A stretch of 11,778 nt of DNA from an uncultured Eubacteriales bacterium (GTDB lineage: Bacteria > Bacillota > Clostridia > Oscillospirales > Oscillospiraceae): contig URPA01000058.1 in the NCBI GenBank assembly GCA_900549545.1, positions 1 to 11,778 on the forward strand, in the 5' to 3' direction. A program made the translations under genes and the position numbers. Numbering within the stretch: the stretch's first letter is position 1; each line of letters starts with the position of its first letter. Below, one piece after another: positions 1-6,678 of the stretch. Under the pieces are notes generated by a model. The model was not told the DNA's origin and did not search any database. It saw only the letters and a list, made by a program, of their open reading frames with translations.

Positions 1-19
1 ACCACCCTAATTGAAACGA

Positions 20-41
20 GTAAAGGGGAGTGCCCCTTTAC
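20..41. other. Perfect 9-bp hairpin
   Basis: GTAAAGGGG (20-28) pairs with CCCCTTTAC (33-41) around a 4-nt loop. It lies about 100 nt past the stop of the minus-strand XRE regulator gene and could end that transcript, but neither flank has a convincing T-run. The rest of 1-144 shows no gene or other clear signal. Confidence 0.35.
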
Positions 42-144
42 AATCTCCCGTGCAATACGGAAAGATTATGCGCTGAGTTGAATGTGTTGATAGGTTAAAG
101 TATACAACTTCCAATTTATCGAACAGATGGATGCCCCGCTTTTG

Positions 145-1122
145 TTACTGTTTGTCCCGCTCTAATAGCAGATTCGTGATACAGACGATCACAGCATAAA
201 GTATGCCGGCGATTGGCCAGACTATCCATGTGCTTTCCCAGGCCTTCGTCCAGAAGCTCCAGCCGAGGAATATTGCGGTAGCCAGCAGCCAATACACCGT
301 GTTGATGCCCTCCTTGAGCCGCTGCGTGCGCTTATCCACAGGAGTGTAATCTCCCTCCTTGAGGAGCTTTTGCATGCTCGCCCAGCGGACGCCCGCCAAA
401 ATGAAGAACACAACGCCTATACCGGCGATAAGCATTGTCAGGCACAGCAGAATAACCATGAGGTACTCATTTTCCATAAACGAACCTACGAACAGTGGAA
501 TAGGGGAGAGTATACACAGGCAGGTGCCGAGAATGTTAGAAAGCGTGTAACGCCCGCGGAAGGCTCTCTGCCGCTCGCGAACCATGCCGTCCACACCGTA
601 TTCGGTCTCAAAAGGCTCGTTTTCTATGAACTCGTATGTGACGTTGCGGCTTCCACACAAAATGAAAATAGTCACCGCTATTGCAACAATAACGAGCATC
701 AGCACAAGCCCTATCCCACCGGCGAGGTTTTCGGAGATTGCAAGCGCGCCATATTCACTCATCGCGCTTAGCAGGATAAGGGGAATAACAGCAATGATGC
801 AGAGAAAAGTCGCCAGCGCGATATGCTTTGACGCTGCCACGCGCCAAGCCATGTATTCATTAGCCAGCGCGAGGCTCACTCGGCTGACGGGGGCTGGACT
901 GTCATCGGCTAACTCCTCATCCTCAAGCTCTTCTTTTAATAGATAGTCGGTCGTAACGCCGAAGAGCTTGCTGAGCGTCAGGAGCTTTTCAATATCCGGT
1001 ATGCTCTGCGCGCTCTCCCATTTGGACACCGCCTGCCGTGATACCTGCATCTTTTCGGCAAGCTCCTCCTGTGACCAGCCGTTCTGTTTTCTGAGCTTTA
1101 TTATTTTGTCAGCTAAAATCAT
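145..1122 (-). CDS. Membrane-anchored XRE-family transcriptional regulator
   Basis: A 325-aa protein with an N-terminal Cro/C1-type helix-turn-helix (about residues 5-60). It carries the family-typical 'LRKQNGWSQEELAEKMQVSR' followed by 'AVSKWE'. A short acidic linker (63-75) leads to a membrane part with about six hydrophobic segments, near 100-121, 134-157, 192-215, 219-244, 272-291 and 298-320. Such proteins are common in Clostridia and are thought to couple a membrane or cell-surface signal to DNA binding; the signal here is unknown. An in-frame ATG exists 33 nt upstream, but the start at 1122 is preferred: GGAGGAA lies 5 nt before it, and the upstream ATG falls in a likely -10 element. 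The gene stands alone and points away from its neighbours. No target gene can be named from the sequence. Confidence 0.92.
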   Translation of the reverse strand: MILADKIIKLRKQNGWSQEELAEKMQVSRQAVSKWESAQSIPDIEKLLTLSKLFGVTTDYLLKEELEDEELADDSPAPVSRVSLALANEYMAWRVAASKHIALATFLCIIAVIPLILLSAMSEYGALAISENLAGGIGLVLMLVIVAIAVTIFILCGSRNVTYEFIENEPFETEYGVDGMVRERQRAFRGRYTLSNILGTCLCILSPIPLFVGSFMENEYLMVILLCLTMLIAGIGVVFFILAGVRWASMQKLLKEGDYTPVDKRTQRLKEGINTVYWLLATAIFLGWSFWTKAWESTWIVWPIAGILYAVIVCITNLLLERDKQ

Positions 1123-1153
1123 GTTGCTTCCTCCGCTTTCAGATTTCGTGAAC

Positions 1154-1182
1154 AAAATACCACATTCTCAGGTGGCAGGCAA
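1154..1182 (-). promoter_or_regulatory. Likely promoter of the XRE regulator gene
   Basis: On the minus strand TTGCCT (plus 1177-1182) is followed after exactly 17 nt by TATTTT (plus 1154-1159), giving a short leader before the GGAGGAA ribosome binding site and the start at 1122. Both boxes deviate from consensus, so this is a moderate call. A better TTGACA lies further upstream but has no -10 at the right distance. Confidence 0.42.
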
Positions 1183-1266
1183 CCAATCGTCGGCTTGAAA
1201 TGTGTCAACCAGCGGTTGCGGGGCATGCTTTGGACTTAAAATGCTGCGCTGAATAATCAGAAAACG

Positions 1267-1303
1267 AAAAACTCCGGCCTGATGTTAAGAGGCCGGAGTT
1301 TTT
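1267..1303. terminator. Rho-independent terminator after the LysR gene
   Basis: The stem 1267-1280 pairs with 1290-1303 (core ACTCCGGCCT / AGGCCGGAGT) around a 9-nt loop, with A and T tracts on the two sides. It sits 24 nt past the stop of the minus-strand LysR gene and reads as a T-tailed terminator on that strand. The symmetric A/T tracts also let it work on the plus strand. Confidence 0.88.
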
Positions 1304-1326
1304 GCGGGTTGTAAGGTGAAAGTAAT

Positions 1327-2265
1327 CTATCTGTCCGCGGTCCAGTTGTCCGCGATGCAATTCCAGAACTGCCTTGCTTCACGCGACTGTTTTTTGTTCT
1401 TTTTGCGCATCATTGAAAAATTCCAGGTATAATCGTCCTCGCCAAGGCGCAGGATTGCAAGCTGGGGGAGGACGCTTTTTGGAAAGCTCTCCTGAAAAAC
1501 ATAGTCCGGCATAAAAGCAAACCCAACCTGGGGATTTGCAAGAATGTCCGCGATGCGGGAATAGAGATGGCTCATGACTATCTGCTGCGCGGGGCGCACA
1601 CCATAGCTTTCCGTCTGCTGCCGCTCAACATCGTGCAGAATATATTCCGGCGCCATAACATAACACCGCTGCGCGCTCAGCGCGGCGGGCTGGACCCTGT
1701 GCGGGTGCTCCAGGCTTGCCTCCGCGCCCTCAGCAAGGGGATTGAGCCGGTTGCAGACAATTACAACCCGCTCGGTGCGCAGGGGGAGCACATCGCATTC
1801 ATTATCTCCGTCAAGGGTCGTGTGGCCAAAGCCTATATCCAATTCGCCCTGAATGACACGGTTGCGCACGGTGGAGGTCGTCCCCTCCCAGATGGAAAAG
1901 CTTGTATGCGGGTAGGCGGCCGTGAAAACCGGCAAAACGGTCTGCGTCACATTCTGGCTCTTTTGCAGCGGCACGCCTATATGCAGGGGCATTCTGTCTC
2001 CCGCCGTGATGGCGGCTATCTCCGCGCGCATTTCCAGAGCCTTCGACTGCGCGTCTTTCAAATAATCATAATATATCTGCCCGGCAGGTGTAAGACGGAG
2101 CGGAGTATACTTTCTGTCAACGAGCTTTGCGCCGAGCTCGGCTTCCAATTGATTGAGATACTGGGTCAGCGACGGCTGAGATATCATCAGCTGCTCCGCT
2201 GCGCGGGTAATGTTCAAAGCGTCGGCTATCGCAAGGAAATAATAGCGCCTGCGTGATTCGATCAT
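1327..2265 (-). CDS. LysR-family transcriptional regulator
   Basis: A 312-aa protein, the usual length for LysR-type regulators. It has an N-terminal winged helix-turn-helix (about 1-60, with 'NITRAAEQLMISQPSLTQYL' followed by 'LEAELG'), a linker helix (about 65-90), and a periplasmic-binding-protein-like effector domain from about residue 92 to near the C-terminus. The start at 2265 is supported by GAGGTG 8 nt upstream and a near-consensus promoter. The gene is divergent from panB-kdgT across about 300 nt of AT-rich DNA, the classic arrangement in which a LysR protein regulates both itself and its neighbour. It is therefore inferred to control panB-kdgT, with a keto acid or hydroxy acid as a plausible co-inducer. 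The ligand cannot be read from the sequence. Confidence 0.96.
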   Translation of the reverse strand: MIESRRRYYFLAIADALNITRAAEQLMISQPSLTQYLNQLEAELGAKLVDRKYTPLRLTPAGQIYYDYLKDAQSKALEMRAEIAAITAGDRMPLHIGVPLQKSQNVTQTVLPVFTAAYPHTSFSIWEGTTSTVRNRVIQGELDIGFGHTTLDGDNECDVLPLRTERVVIVCNRLNPLAEGAEASLEHPHRVQPAALSAQRCYVMAPEYILHDVERQQTESYGVRPAQQIVMSHLYSRIADILANPQVGFAFMPDYVFQESFPKSVLPQLAILRLGEDDYTWNFSMMRKKNKKQSREARQFWNCIADNWTADR

Positions 2266-2287
2266 GGCCTTATCACCTCAGTTATTC

Positions 2288-2316
2288 AATATACATAAAT
2301 TGTCAATTACTGTCAA
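2288..2316 (-). promoter_or_regulatory. Strong promoter of the LysR gene, with tandem TGTCAAT repeats
   Basis: On the minus strand a perfect TTGACA (plus 2311-2316) is spaced 17 nt from TATATT (plus 2288-2293), giving a leader of only about 16 nt. On the plus strand the same place shows a tandem 10-bp repeat, TGTCAATTAC then TGTCAATCAC (2301-2320). The -35 box lies in the second copy, so a protein binding the repeat would affect the LysR promoter. Autoregulation is an inference. Confidence 0.72.
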
Positions 2317-2369
2317 TCACAACCAAATTAACAAATTAATAAATATAATCACAAATTTCAGGCACTTTC

Positions 2370-2375
2370 TATAAT
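2370..2375 (+). promoter_or_regulatory. Possible -10 box for panB-kdgT
   Basis: A perfect TATAAT lies about 190 nt upstream of panB with no recognisable -35 box at 16-18 nt, which would suit a promoter needing an activator such as the divergent LysR protein. Another TATAAT occurs at 2344-2349. The region is very AT-rich, so chance matches are likely. Confidence 0.3.
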
Positions 2376-2566
2376 TTTTTGCCATTTGTATAAAATCAAT
2401 AATTCTTTTGTTAAAGCATTTGCAATTTCACGGAAATCATAAGTAAAAGGCTATGGTAAGCCAAAAAAATGTATTTCCACTTATGGCTGCTTTGCGCTAA
2501 GCTTGAAGCGTAAACAAAGGCTTCCGAAAGGCAGAAGCAGAATTATATGAAAAGAGGTAAAAAATC

Positions 2567-3400
2567 ATGGCAAAAAAGAAAATGACAGTTCTGGATTTCA
2601 AGAAGTACAAAGAGGAAGGGCGCAAGTTTGCATACTGCACCGCCTATGACTACACCATGGCCTCTATCGTTAATGACAGCGACGTTGAGGTCATTCTGGT
2701 GGGCGACTCTCTGGCTATGACCATGCTGGGCCGCAGCACCACCGTCGGCGTGACTCTGGATGACATGATTCACCACATCAAGCCCGTTGTCCTCGGCGCT
2801 CCCGACACCTTCATCGCCGGCGACATGCCTTTCGGCTCCTATCAGGAGAGCCCCGAGCAGGCCATCCGCAGCGCCTGCCGCATACTCATGGAGACCAACT
2901 GCGACTGCGTTAAGCTCGAGGGCGGCGCGAACATGGCTCCCACCATCAAGCGCATGGTCGATGTCGGCATCCCCGTTATGGGCCACATCGGCATGACCCC
3001 CCAGAGCGCCTCAAGCTTTGGCGGCTTCAAGGTTCAGGGCGGCACTCCCGAGGGCGCGCTGAAGCTCATTGAGGACGCAAAGGCTCTGGAGGCAGCAGGC
3101 GTGTTCTCCATCGTTATCGAGTGCGTTCCCAGCGTGGTTGCCAAGGCTGTGACTGAGTCTGTCAGCGTTCCCGTTCTCGGCATAGGCGCCGGCCCTGATG
3201 TCGACTGCCAGGTGCTTGTTACCCACGACCTGCTGGATATGTACGGCGACTTCAAGCCCAAGTTCGTCAAGCATTTTGCCCACATCCGCGAGGAGATGGT
3301 CAAGGGTCTGAATCTCTTCCATGAGGAGACTCTCTCCGGCGAATTTCCCACTCCCGAGTACAGCTTCAACAAGGCTGTTGACATTCCCAAGCTCTACTGA
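2567..3400 (+). CDS. panB: 3-methyl-2-oxobutanoate hydroxymethyltransferase (PanB)
   Basis: A 277-aa protein of normal PanB length. It transfers a hydroxymethyl group from 5,10-methylene-THF to 2-ketoisovalerate to form ketopantoate, the first committed step of pantothenate/CoA synthesis; the aldol step is reversible. The family's active-site blocks are all present: VGDS (D47), AGDMPF (D86), VKLEGG (K116, E118), GHIGMTPQS (H140), ECVP (E185) and GIGAG (206-210). By comparison with E. coli PanB, D47, D86 and E118 are the metal ligands and E185 the catalytic base. GAGGT lies 8-10 nt before the start. Codon choice is strongly C-ended and looks optimised for high expression, unlike the following permease gene. 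No panC, panD or panE is nearby; instead it is paired with a keto-acid permease. It could therefore serve a catabolic or salvage role, though plain pantothenate synthesis remains likely. Confidence 0.96.
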   Translation: MAKKKMTVLDFKKYKEEGRKFAYCTAYDYTMASIVNDSDVEVILVGDSLAMTMLGRSTTVGVTLDDMIHHIKPVVLGAPDTFIAGDMPFGSYQESPEQAIRSACRILMETNCDCVKLEGGANMAPTIKRMVDVGIPVMGHIGMTPQSASSFGGFKVQGGTPEGALKLIEDAKALEAAGVFSIVIECVPSVVAKAVTESVSVPVLGIGAGPDVDCQVLVTHDLLDMYGDFKPKFVKHFAHIREEMVKGLNLFHEETLSGEFPTPEYSFNKAVDIPKLY

Positions 3401-3436
3401 GCGCATGATTTTCGCTAAAAAAGAGGTAATGGTAAA

Positions 3437-4414
3437 ATGCAAGTACCGATATTGAAAACTCTTAGAAAAATCCCCGGCGGCGTTATGATTATCCCTCTTC
3501 TTATTGGAGCAGCAATGAACTCGTTCTGCCCGCAGGTTCTTGAAATAGGCGGTTTTTCAACTGCCATGTTCAAAACCGGCATCAATGCCTTTGTTGCACT
3601 GTTCTTTGTCTGCTCCGGCTCACAGATAAAGATCAAAGAAGCGGCACTTCCTTTGGCGAAAGGCACTGTGCTTTTGATTAGCAAATTTGCAGTTGGCGCG
3701 ATTCTCGGGCTTTTGATAAGTAAAATTTGGGGCATGGCAGGTGTGCTGAGCATTACTCCGCTTGCGGTCGTCTCAGCGGCAACCAACTCCAGCGGCACTT
3801 TGTATGTGGCTCTTGCCCAAGAATACGGAGATAATAGCGATGTGGCGGCTATCGGCCCTCTCTGTCTAAACGACTCTCCGTTCCTGACAATGCTGTTCTT
3901 TGGCGCAGCAGGATTGGCGGACATTCCGTTGCTGTCCCTTCTTGCGGCAATTCTTCCGCTTTTGCTGGGAATGCTTATTGGCAATCTGGATTCAGACTTC
4001 CGCAAGCTCCTCGAACCGGGAACCGCAATAATCACACCCTTTGTTGCTTTCGCGCTGGGCGCAAATCTGCGCCTGCAGGCAATTCTTTCGGCTGGCGTCG
4101 GCGGTATCATCCTCGGCCTTATGACAGTGCTGTTCACCGGTATTGGCGGATACTATGCAATCGCTGTCTGTAATCATGGTAAGCCTAAAGCGGTGGGTGC
4201 TGCAATAGGCTCGTGTGCCGGAATTTGCTCCGCAACTCCTATGTATATTGCGCAGATTGATCCCTCTCTTGTGCCATATGTGGAAGCATCTACGGCAAGC
4301 TGTACTGCGGCAACGATTATCACGGCTATCCTTTGCCCTGTTCTTGTTGCGTTCTTGTCTCGCGTTGATAAAAAGCGTGAACAGAAGCGTCTGAACCAAA
4401 CTGTTGAGGCTTGA
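3437..4414 (+). CDS. kdgT: 2-keto-3-deoxygluconate permease family transporter
   Basis: A 325-aa, strongly hydrophobic protein with about ten predicted membrane segments, matching the KdgT family in length and signature blocks: 'KIPGGVMIIPLLIGA' near the N-terminus, 'FALGANLRL' (about 207-215) and 'GICSATPMYIA' (about 263-273). E. coli KdgT brings 2-keto-3-deoxygluconate in with protons. The gene follows panB by 36 nt, with GAGGT upstream of the start, so the two are very likely cotranscribed. No KDG kinase, aldolase or pectin gene is nearby, so the substrate may instead be a related 2-keto acid; this is inference. Its codon use (more A/T third positions) differs from panB, hinting at separate histories or expression levels. 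An out-of-frame ATG 8 nt upstream is not used. Confidence 0.9.
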   Translation: MQVPILKTLRKIPGGVMIIPLLIGAAMNSFCPQVLEIGGFSTAMFKTGINAFVALFFVCSGSQIKIKEAALPLAKGTVLLISKFAVGAILGLLISKIWGMAGVLSITPLAVVSAATNSSGTLYVALAQEYGDNSDVAAIGPLCLNDSPFLTMLFFGAAGLADIPLLSLLAAILPLLLGMLIGNLDSDFRKLLEPGTAIITPFVAFALGANLRLQAILSAGVGGIILGLMTVLFTGIGGYYAIAVCNHGKPKAVGAAIGSCAGICSATPMYIAQIDPSLVPYVEASTASCTAATIITAILCPVLVAFLSRVDKKREQKRLNQTVEA

Positions 4415-4432
4415 GTTGATAAGGAGAAAGCG

Positions 4433-4471
4433 AAAATTTGTAGGAGGGAAACAATCCCTCCTACAAATTTT
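4433..4471 (+). terminator. Terminator of the panB-kdgT operon
   Basis: A perfect 17-bp stem (4433-4449 with 4455-4471; core GTAGGAGGGA / TCCCTCCTAC) with loop AACAA. The 3' arm ends in TTTT, and the hairpin lies about 20 nt after the kdgT stop. The A-rich 5' flank means it could also act on the minus strand. Confidence 0.88.
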
Positions 4472-4475
4472 ATAC

Positions 4476-4504
4476 TTGAGTATTTTTGTTAAATCGGCTA
4501 TTGT
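4476..4504 (+). promoter_or_regulatory. Possible upstream promoter of the fhs operon
   Basis: TTGAGT (4476-4481) and TATTGT (4499-4504) are spaced by exactly 17 nt, just after the kdgT terminator and in the direction of fhs. A second candidate is a perfect TATAAT at 4615-4620, which lacks a clear -35 and would start RNA at about 4627, the edge of the inverted repeat. Either would give fhs a leader of over 300 nt. Confidence 0.38.
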
Positions 4505-4626
4505 AGGAATGAACAATTTAAGCCCGGCGGCTTTGACGTTTCTACGAACATTATAGGCAATTATCTATGAGAGCTTGAAAAGAAGTATTTCCTTTATTTT
4601 TCAAAAAGGTTTATTATAATAACAGC

Positions 4627-4908
4627 TAAAGCAGACGGGAATCGAACCCATGCCGGTTTTAACAGGCAAATTTCCCCCAATACTTCGTTAAGTGGCTTGG
4701 CAATATCAACGGATATTACCTGCGCCGCTTGCCTCGTCTTGAGAAAAATTTGCTCTGCTAAAACTGCTTTGCACCCGTCGCGAGATAATTTTGATTGATT
4801 TTTTCTTTTTGAGTTGCAGATGGGCTGTCGCCCATCAAAACGAAAAGAGGAAAAAGCGGCTGAATTAGCCGTCGACGGGCGGTATGGGTTCGACTCCCGC
4901 CTGCTTAA
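4627..4908. repeat. Inverted repeat pair containing tRNA T-arm sequences
   Basis: The 30-nt segment 4627-4656 matches the reverse complement of 4879-4908 at 25 of 30 positions. Each copy contains a tRNA-like T-loop core (GGGTTCGAYTCCC) followed by CTGCTT; the left copy reads on the minus strand and the right on the plus strand. The interior also holds perfect hairpins GATGGGC/GCCCATC (4819-4836) and CGGCT/AGCCG (4857-4871). Possible readings are a folded leader of fhs, a small non-autonomous mobile element, or two diverged tRNA-like RNAs. No target-site duplication is evident. Confidence 0.7.
4628..4770 (-). ncRNA. Candidate tRNA-like structured RNA, class unknown
   Basis: On the minus strand this 143-nt segment folds into a tRNA-like end plus a long arm. 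The 5' AAAGCAG pairs with the 3' CTGCTTT (7 bp). Stacked on it is a 5-bp T arm with consensus loop, ATGGG-TTCGATT-CCCGT (plus 4635-4651). Then comes a 22-bp helix with one bulge (plus 4741-4763 with 4657-4678), and its 62-nt apical part holds hairpin GGTAATATC-CGTT-GATATTGCC. All six non-Watson-Crick pairs I counted are G-U on the minus strand and would be A-C mismatches on the plus strand, which favours minus-strand transcription. There is no D arm, no anticodon arm and no encoded CCA, so it is not a standard tRNA. No tmRNA tag ending in a stop was found. No clear promoter or terminator on this strand. Confidence 0.5.
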
Positions 4909-4937
4909 CCGGATTTACGTATAAGGTGGTATAACTT

Positions 4938-6608
4938 ATGGAATTCAAATCTGACATTGAAATTGCCCAGGAGGCAAAGCCCCTGCAAATTAACAAAATC
5001 GCGGCAGAGCTTGGCATCCCCGAGGATGCGGTAGAGAACTACGGCCGCTTTAAGGCCAAGATAGACCCCCGCGCTCTGAAGGACATGCCCGAAAAGGCAA
5101 AGCTCATTCTTGTCACTGCCATTACCCCCACCCCGGCGGGCGAGGGCAAAACCACCACCAGCGTTGGGCTTACGGATGGACTGAGAAAAATCGGCAAGAA
5201 TGCCGTTGTCGCCCTGCGTGAGCCGAGCCTTGGCCCGGTGTTCGGCGTCAAGGGCGGCGCTGCCGGCGGCGGCTATGCTCAGGTTATTCCCATGGAGGAT
5301 ATAAACCTCCATTTTACCGGCGACTTCCATGCCATTGGCGCTGCCAACAACCTTCTTGCCGCAATGCTGGATAACCACATTCAGCAGGGCAACGCCCTCG
5401 GCATTGATGTAAAGCAGATTACCTGGAAGCGGGCCGTTGACATGAACGACCGCCAGCTGCGGCATATCATAAACGGCCTTGGCGGCAAGGCGCAGGGCGT
5501 CCCCAGAGAGGATGGATTTGAAATCACTGTGGCAAGTGAGATCATGGCGGTTCTCTGCCTCGCTTCTGATATTATGGACCTGAAGGCCCGCCTTGCGCGA
5601 ATGATCGTCGCTTACACCTATGACGGAAAGCCCGTCACCGCCCACGATCTCAAGGCCGAGGGCGCTATGGCCGCCCTGCTCAAGGACGCCATCAAGCCCA
5701 ATCTGGTTCAGACGCTGGAGGGAACGCCCGCCTTTATACATGGCGGCCCCTTTGCAAACATCGCCCACGGCTGCAATTCCGTCAGCGCGACCCGCACCGC
5801 CATGAAGCTTGCCGATTATGTTGTGACCGAGGCCGGCTTTGCCGCTGACCTTGGCGCTGAAAAGTTTGTTGACATCAAGTGCCGCATGGCAGGGCTTCAG
5901 CCCTCAGCGGTTGTCATCGTCGCCACAGTGCGCGCGCTCAAATACCACGGCGGTGTGCCCAAGGCGGAGCTTAACAACGAAAATCTTGAGGCCCTTGAAA
6001 AGGGTATGCCGAACCTTTTGCAGCATGTGTCCAATGTGAAGAATGTCTATGGGCTTCCGTGTGTGGTTGCAATCAACGCCTTCCCCACGGATACCGACGC
6101 GGAGCTTGCGCTGGTTAAGGCCAAGTGCCAGGAGCTGGGCGTGAATGTGGCGCTCAGTGAGGTCTGGGCCAAGGGCGGCGAGGGCGGCAAGGCGCTGGCC
6201 GAGGAGGTCGTCCGCCTTTGCGAGCAGCCCAACAGCTTCTCCTTTACCTATCCTCTGGACTGCTCCATTGAGGAAAAGCTGGAGCTTATCTGCAAGCGCG
6301 TGTATCACGCCGACGGTGTGGAGCTGACAGCAAACGCCAAAAAGCAGGCGCAGCAGCTTACGGAGCTGGGCTTTGCGGGGCTGCCTATCTGCATGGCAAA
6401 GACCCAGTACAGCTTCTCTGACGACGCGGCGCTGCTGGGCGCGCCCACGGGCTTTACCGTCACGGTTCGCAACCTGAAAGTATCCGCCGGCGCAGGCTTT
6501 ATTGTCGCGCTGACAGGTGATATAATGACAATGCCCGGCCTGCCGAAGGTCCCCTCCGCGGAAAAAATAGATGTGGACGAAAACGGCAGAATCACCGGCC
6601 TGTTCTGA
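4938..6608 (+). CDS. fhs: Formate--tetrahydrofolate ligase (Fhs)
   Basis: A 556-aa protein of full family length. It uses ATP to join formate to THF, giving 10-formyl-THF for purine synthesis, initiator tRNA formylation and, in acetogens, the methyl branch of the Wood-Ljungdahl pathway. Visible signatures are the N-terminal P-loop 'TPTPAGEGKTTTSVGLTDGL' (about 63-82), the 'REPSLGPVFGVKGGAAGGGY' block (94-113), and the C-terminal 'GDIMTMPGLPKVPSAEKI' block. AAGGTGG lies 8 nt before the ATG and fixes the start. It is the first gene of the one-carbon operon and follows the tRNA-like element. Fermentative gut Clostridia often carry fhs without being acetogens. No metF, acsE or CO dehydrogenase genes are in view, so acetogenesis cannot be claimed. 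Confidence 0.98.
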   Translation: MEFKSDIEIAQEAKPLQINKIAAELGIPEDAVENYGRFKAKIDPRALKDMPEKAKLILVTAITPTPAGEGKTTTSVGLTDGLRKIGKNAVVALREPSLGPVFGVKGGAAGGGYAQVIPMEDINLHFTGDFHAIGAANNLLAAMLDNHIQQGNALGIDVKQITWKRAVDMNDRQLRHIINGLGGKAQGVPREDGFEITVASEIMAVLCLASDIMDLKARLARMIVAYTYDGKPVTAHDLKAEGAMAALLKDAIKPNLVQTLEGTPAFIHGGPFANIAHGCNSVSATRTAMKLADYVVTEAGFAADLGAEKFVDIKCRMAGLQPSAVVIVATVRALKYHGGVPKAELNNENLEALEKGMPNLLQHVSNVKNVYGLPCVVAINAFPTDTDAELALVKAKCQELGVNVALSEVWAKGGEGGKALAEEVVRLCEQPNSFSFTYPLDCSIEEKLELICKRVYHADGVELTANAKKQAQQLTELGFAGLPICMAKTQYSFSDDAALLGAPTGFTVTVRNLKVSAGAGFIVALTGDIMTMPGLPKVPSAEKIDVDENGRITGLF

Positions 6609-6641
6609 AAAACCATCTCCATATTGCTTTTCCGGCGGCGC

Positions 6642-6659
6642 CTGCCTCCGGAGAGGCAG
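6642..6659 (+). other. Intercistronic hairpin between fhs and fchA
   Basis: CTGCCTC (6642-6648) pairs with GAGGCAG (6653-6659) around the tetraloop CGGA. There is no T-run, so it is not a terminator. It lies just upstream of the fchA ribosome binding site (AAAGGGAGG) and could act as an mRNA stability or processing element. Confidence 0.4.
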
Positions 6660-6678
6660 ATAAAAGGGAGGCACAGAT

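Noticed and set aside
1179..1219. Inverted repeat GCAACC/GGTTGC upstream of the XRE regulator
   Set aside because: Only 6 bp, with an overlapping alternative hairpin (CAACC-AGC-GGTTG); too short to call an operator.
1567..2256. A 229-aa plus-strand reading frame opposite the LysR gene
   Set aside because: It is antisense to a clear LysR gene, with no recognisable domain or ribosome binding site.
2487..2540. A structured leader or riboswitch before panB
   Set aside because: CTGCTT (2487-2492) can pair with AAGCAG (2535-2540) and small stems lie inside, but they are weak and match no riboswitch consensus I know.
4628..4700. A normal tRNA gene on the minus strand
   Set aside because: The T arm and 3' acceptor are good, but there is no D arm and no 7-nt anticodon loop at the expected distance.
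4628..4908. A tmRNA gene
   Set aside because: The T arm and long helix look right, but no alanine-rich tag ending in a stop, no typical 5' tmRNA sequence, and no CCA were found on either strand.
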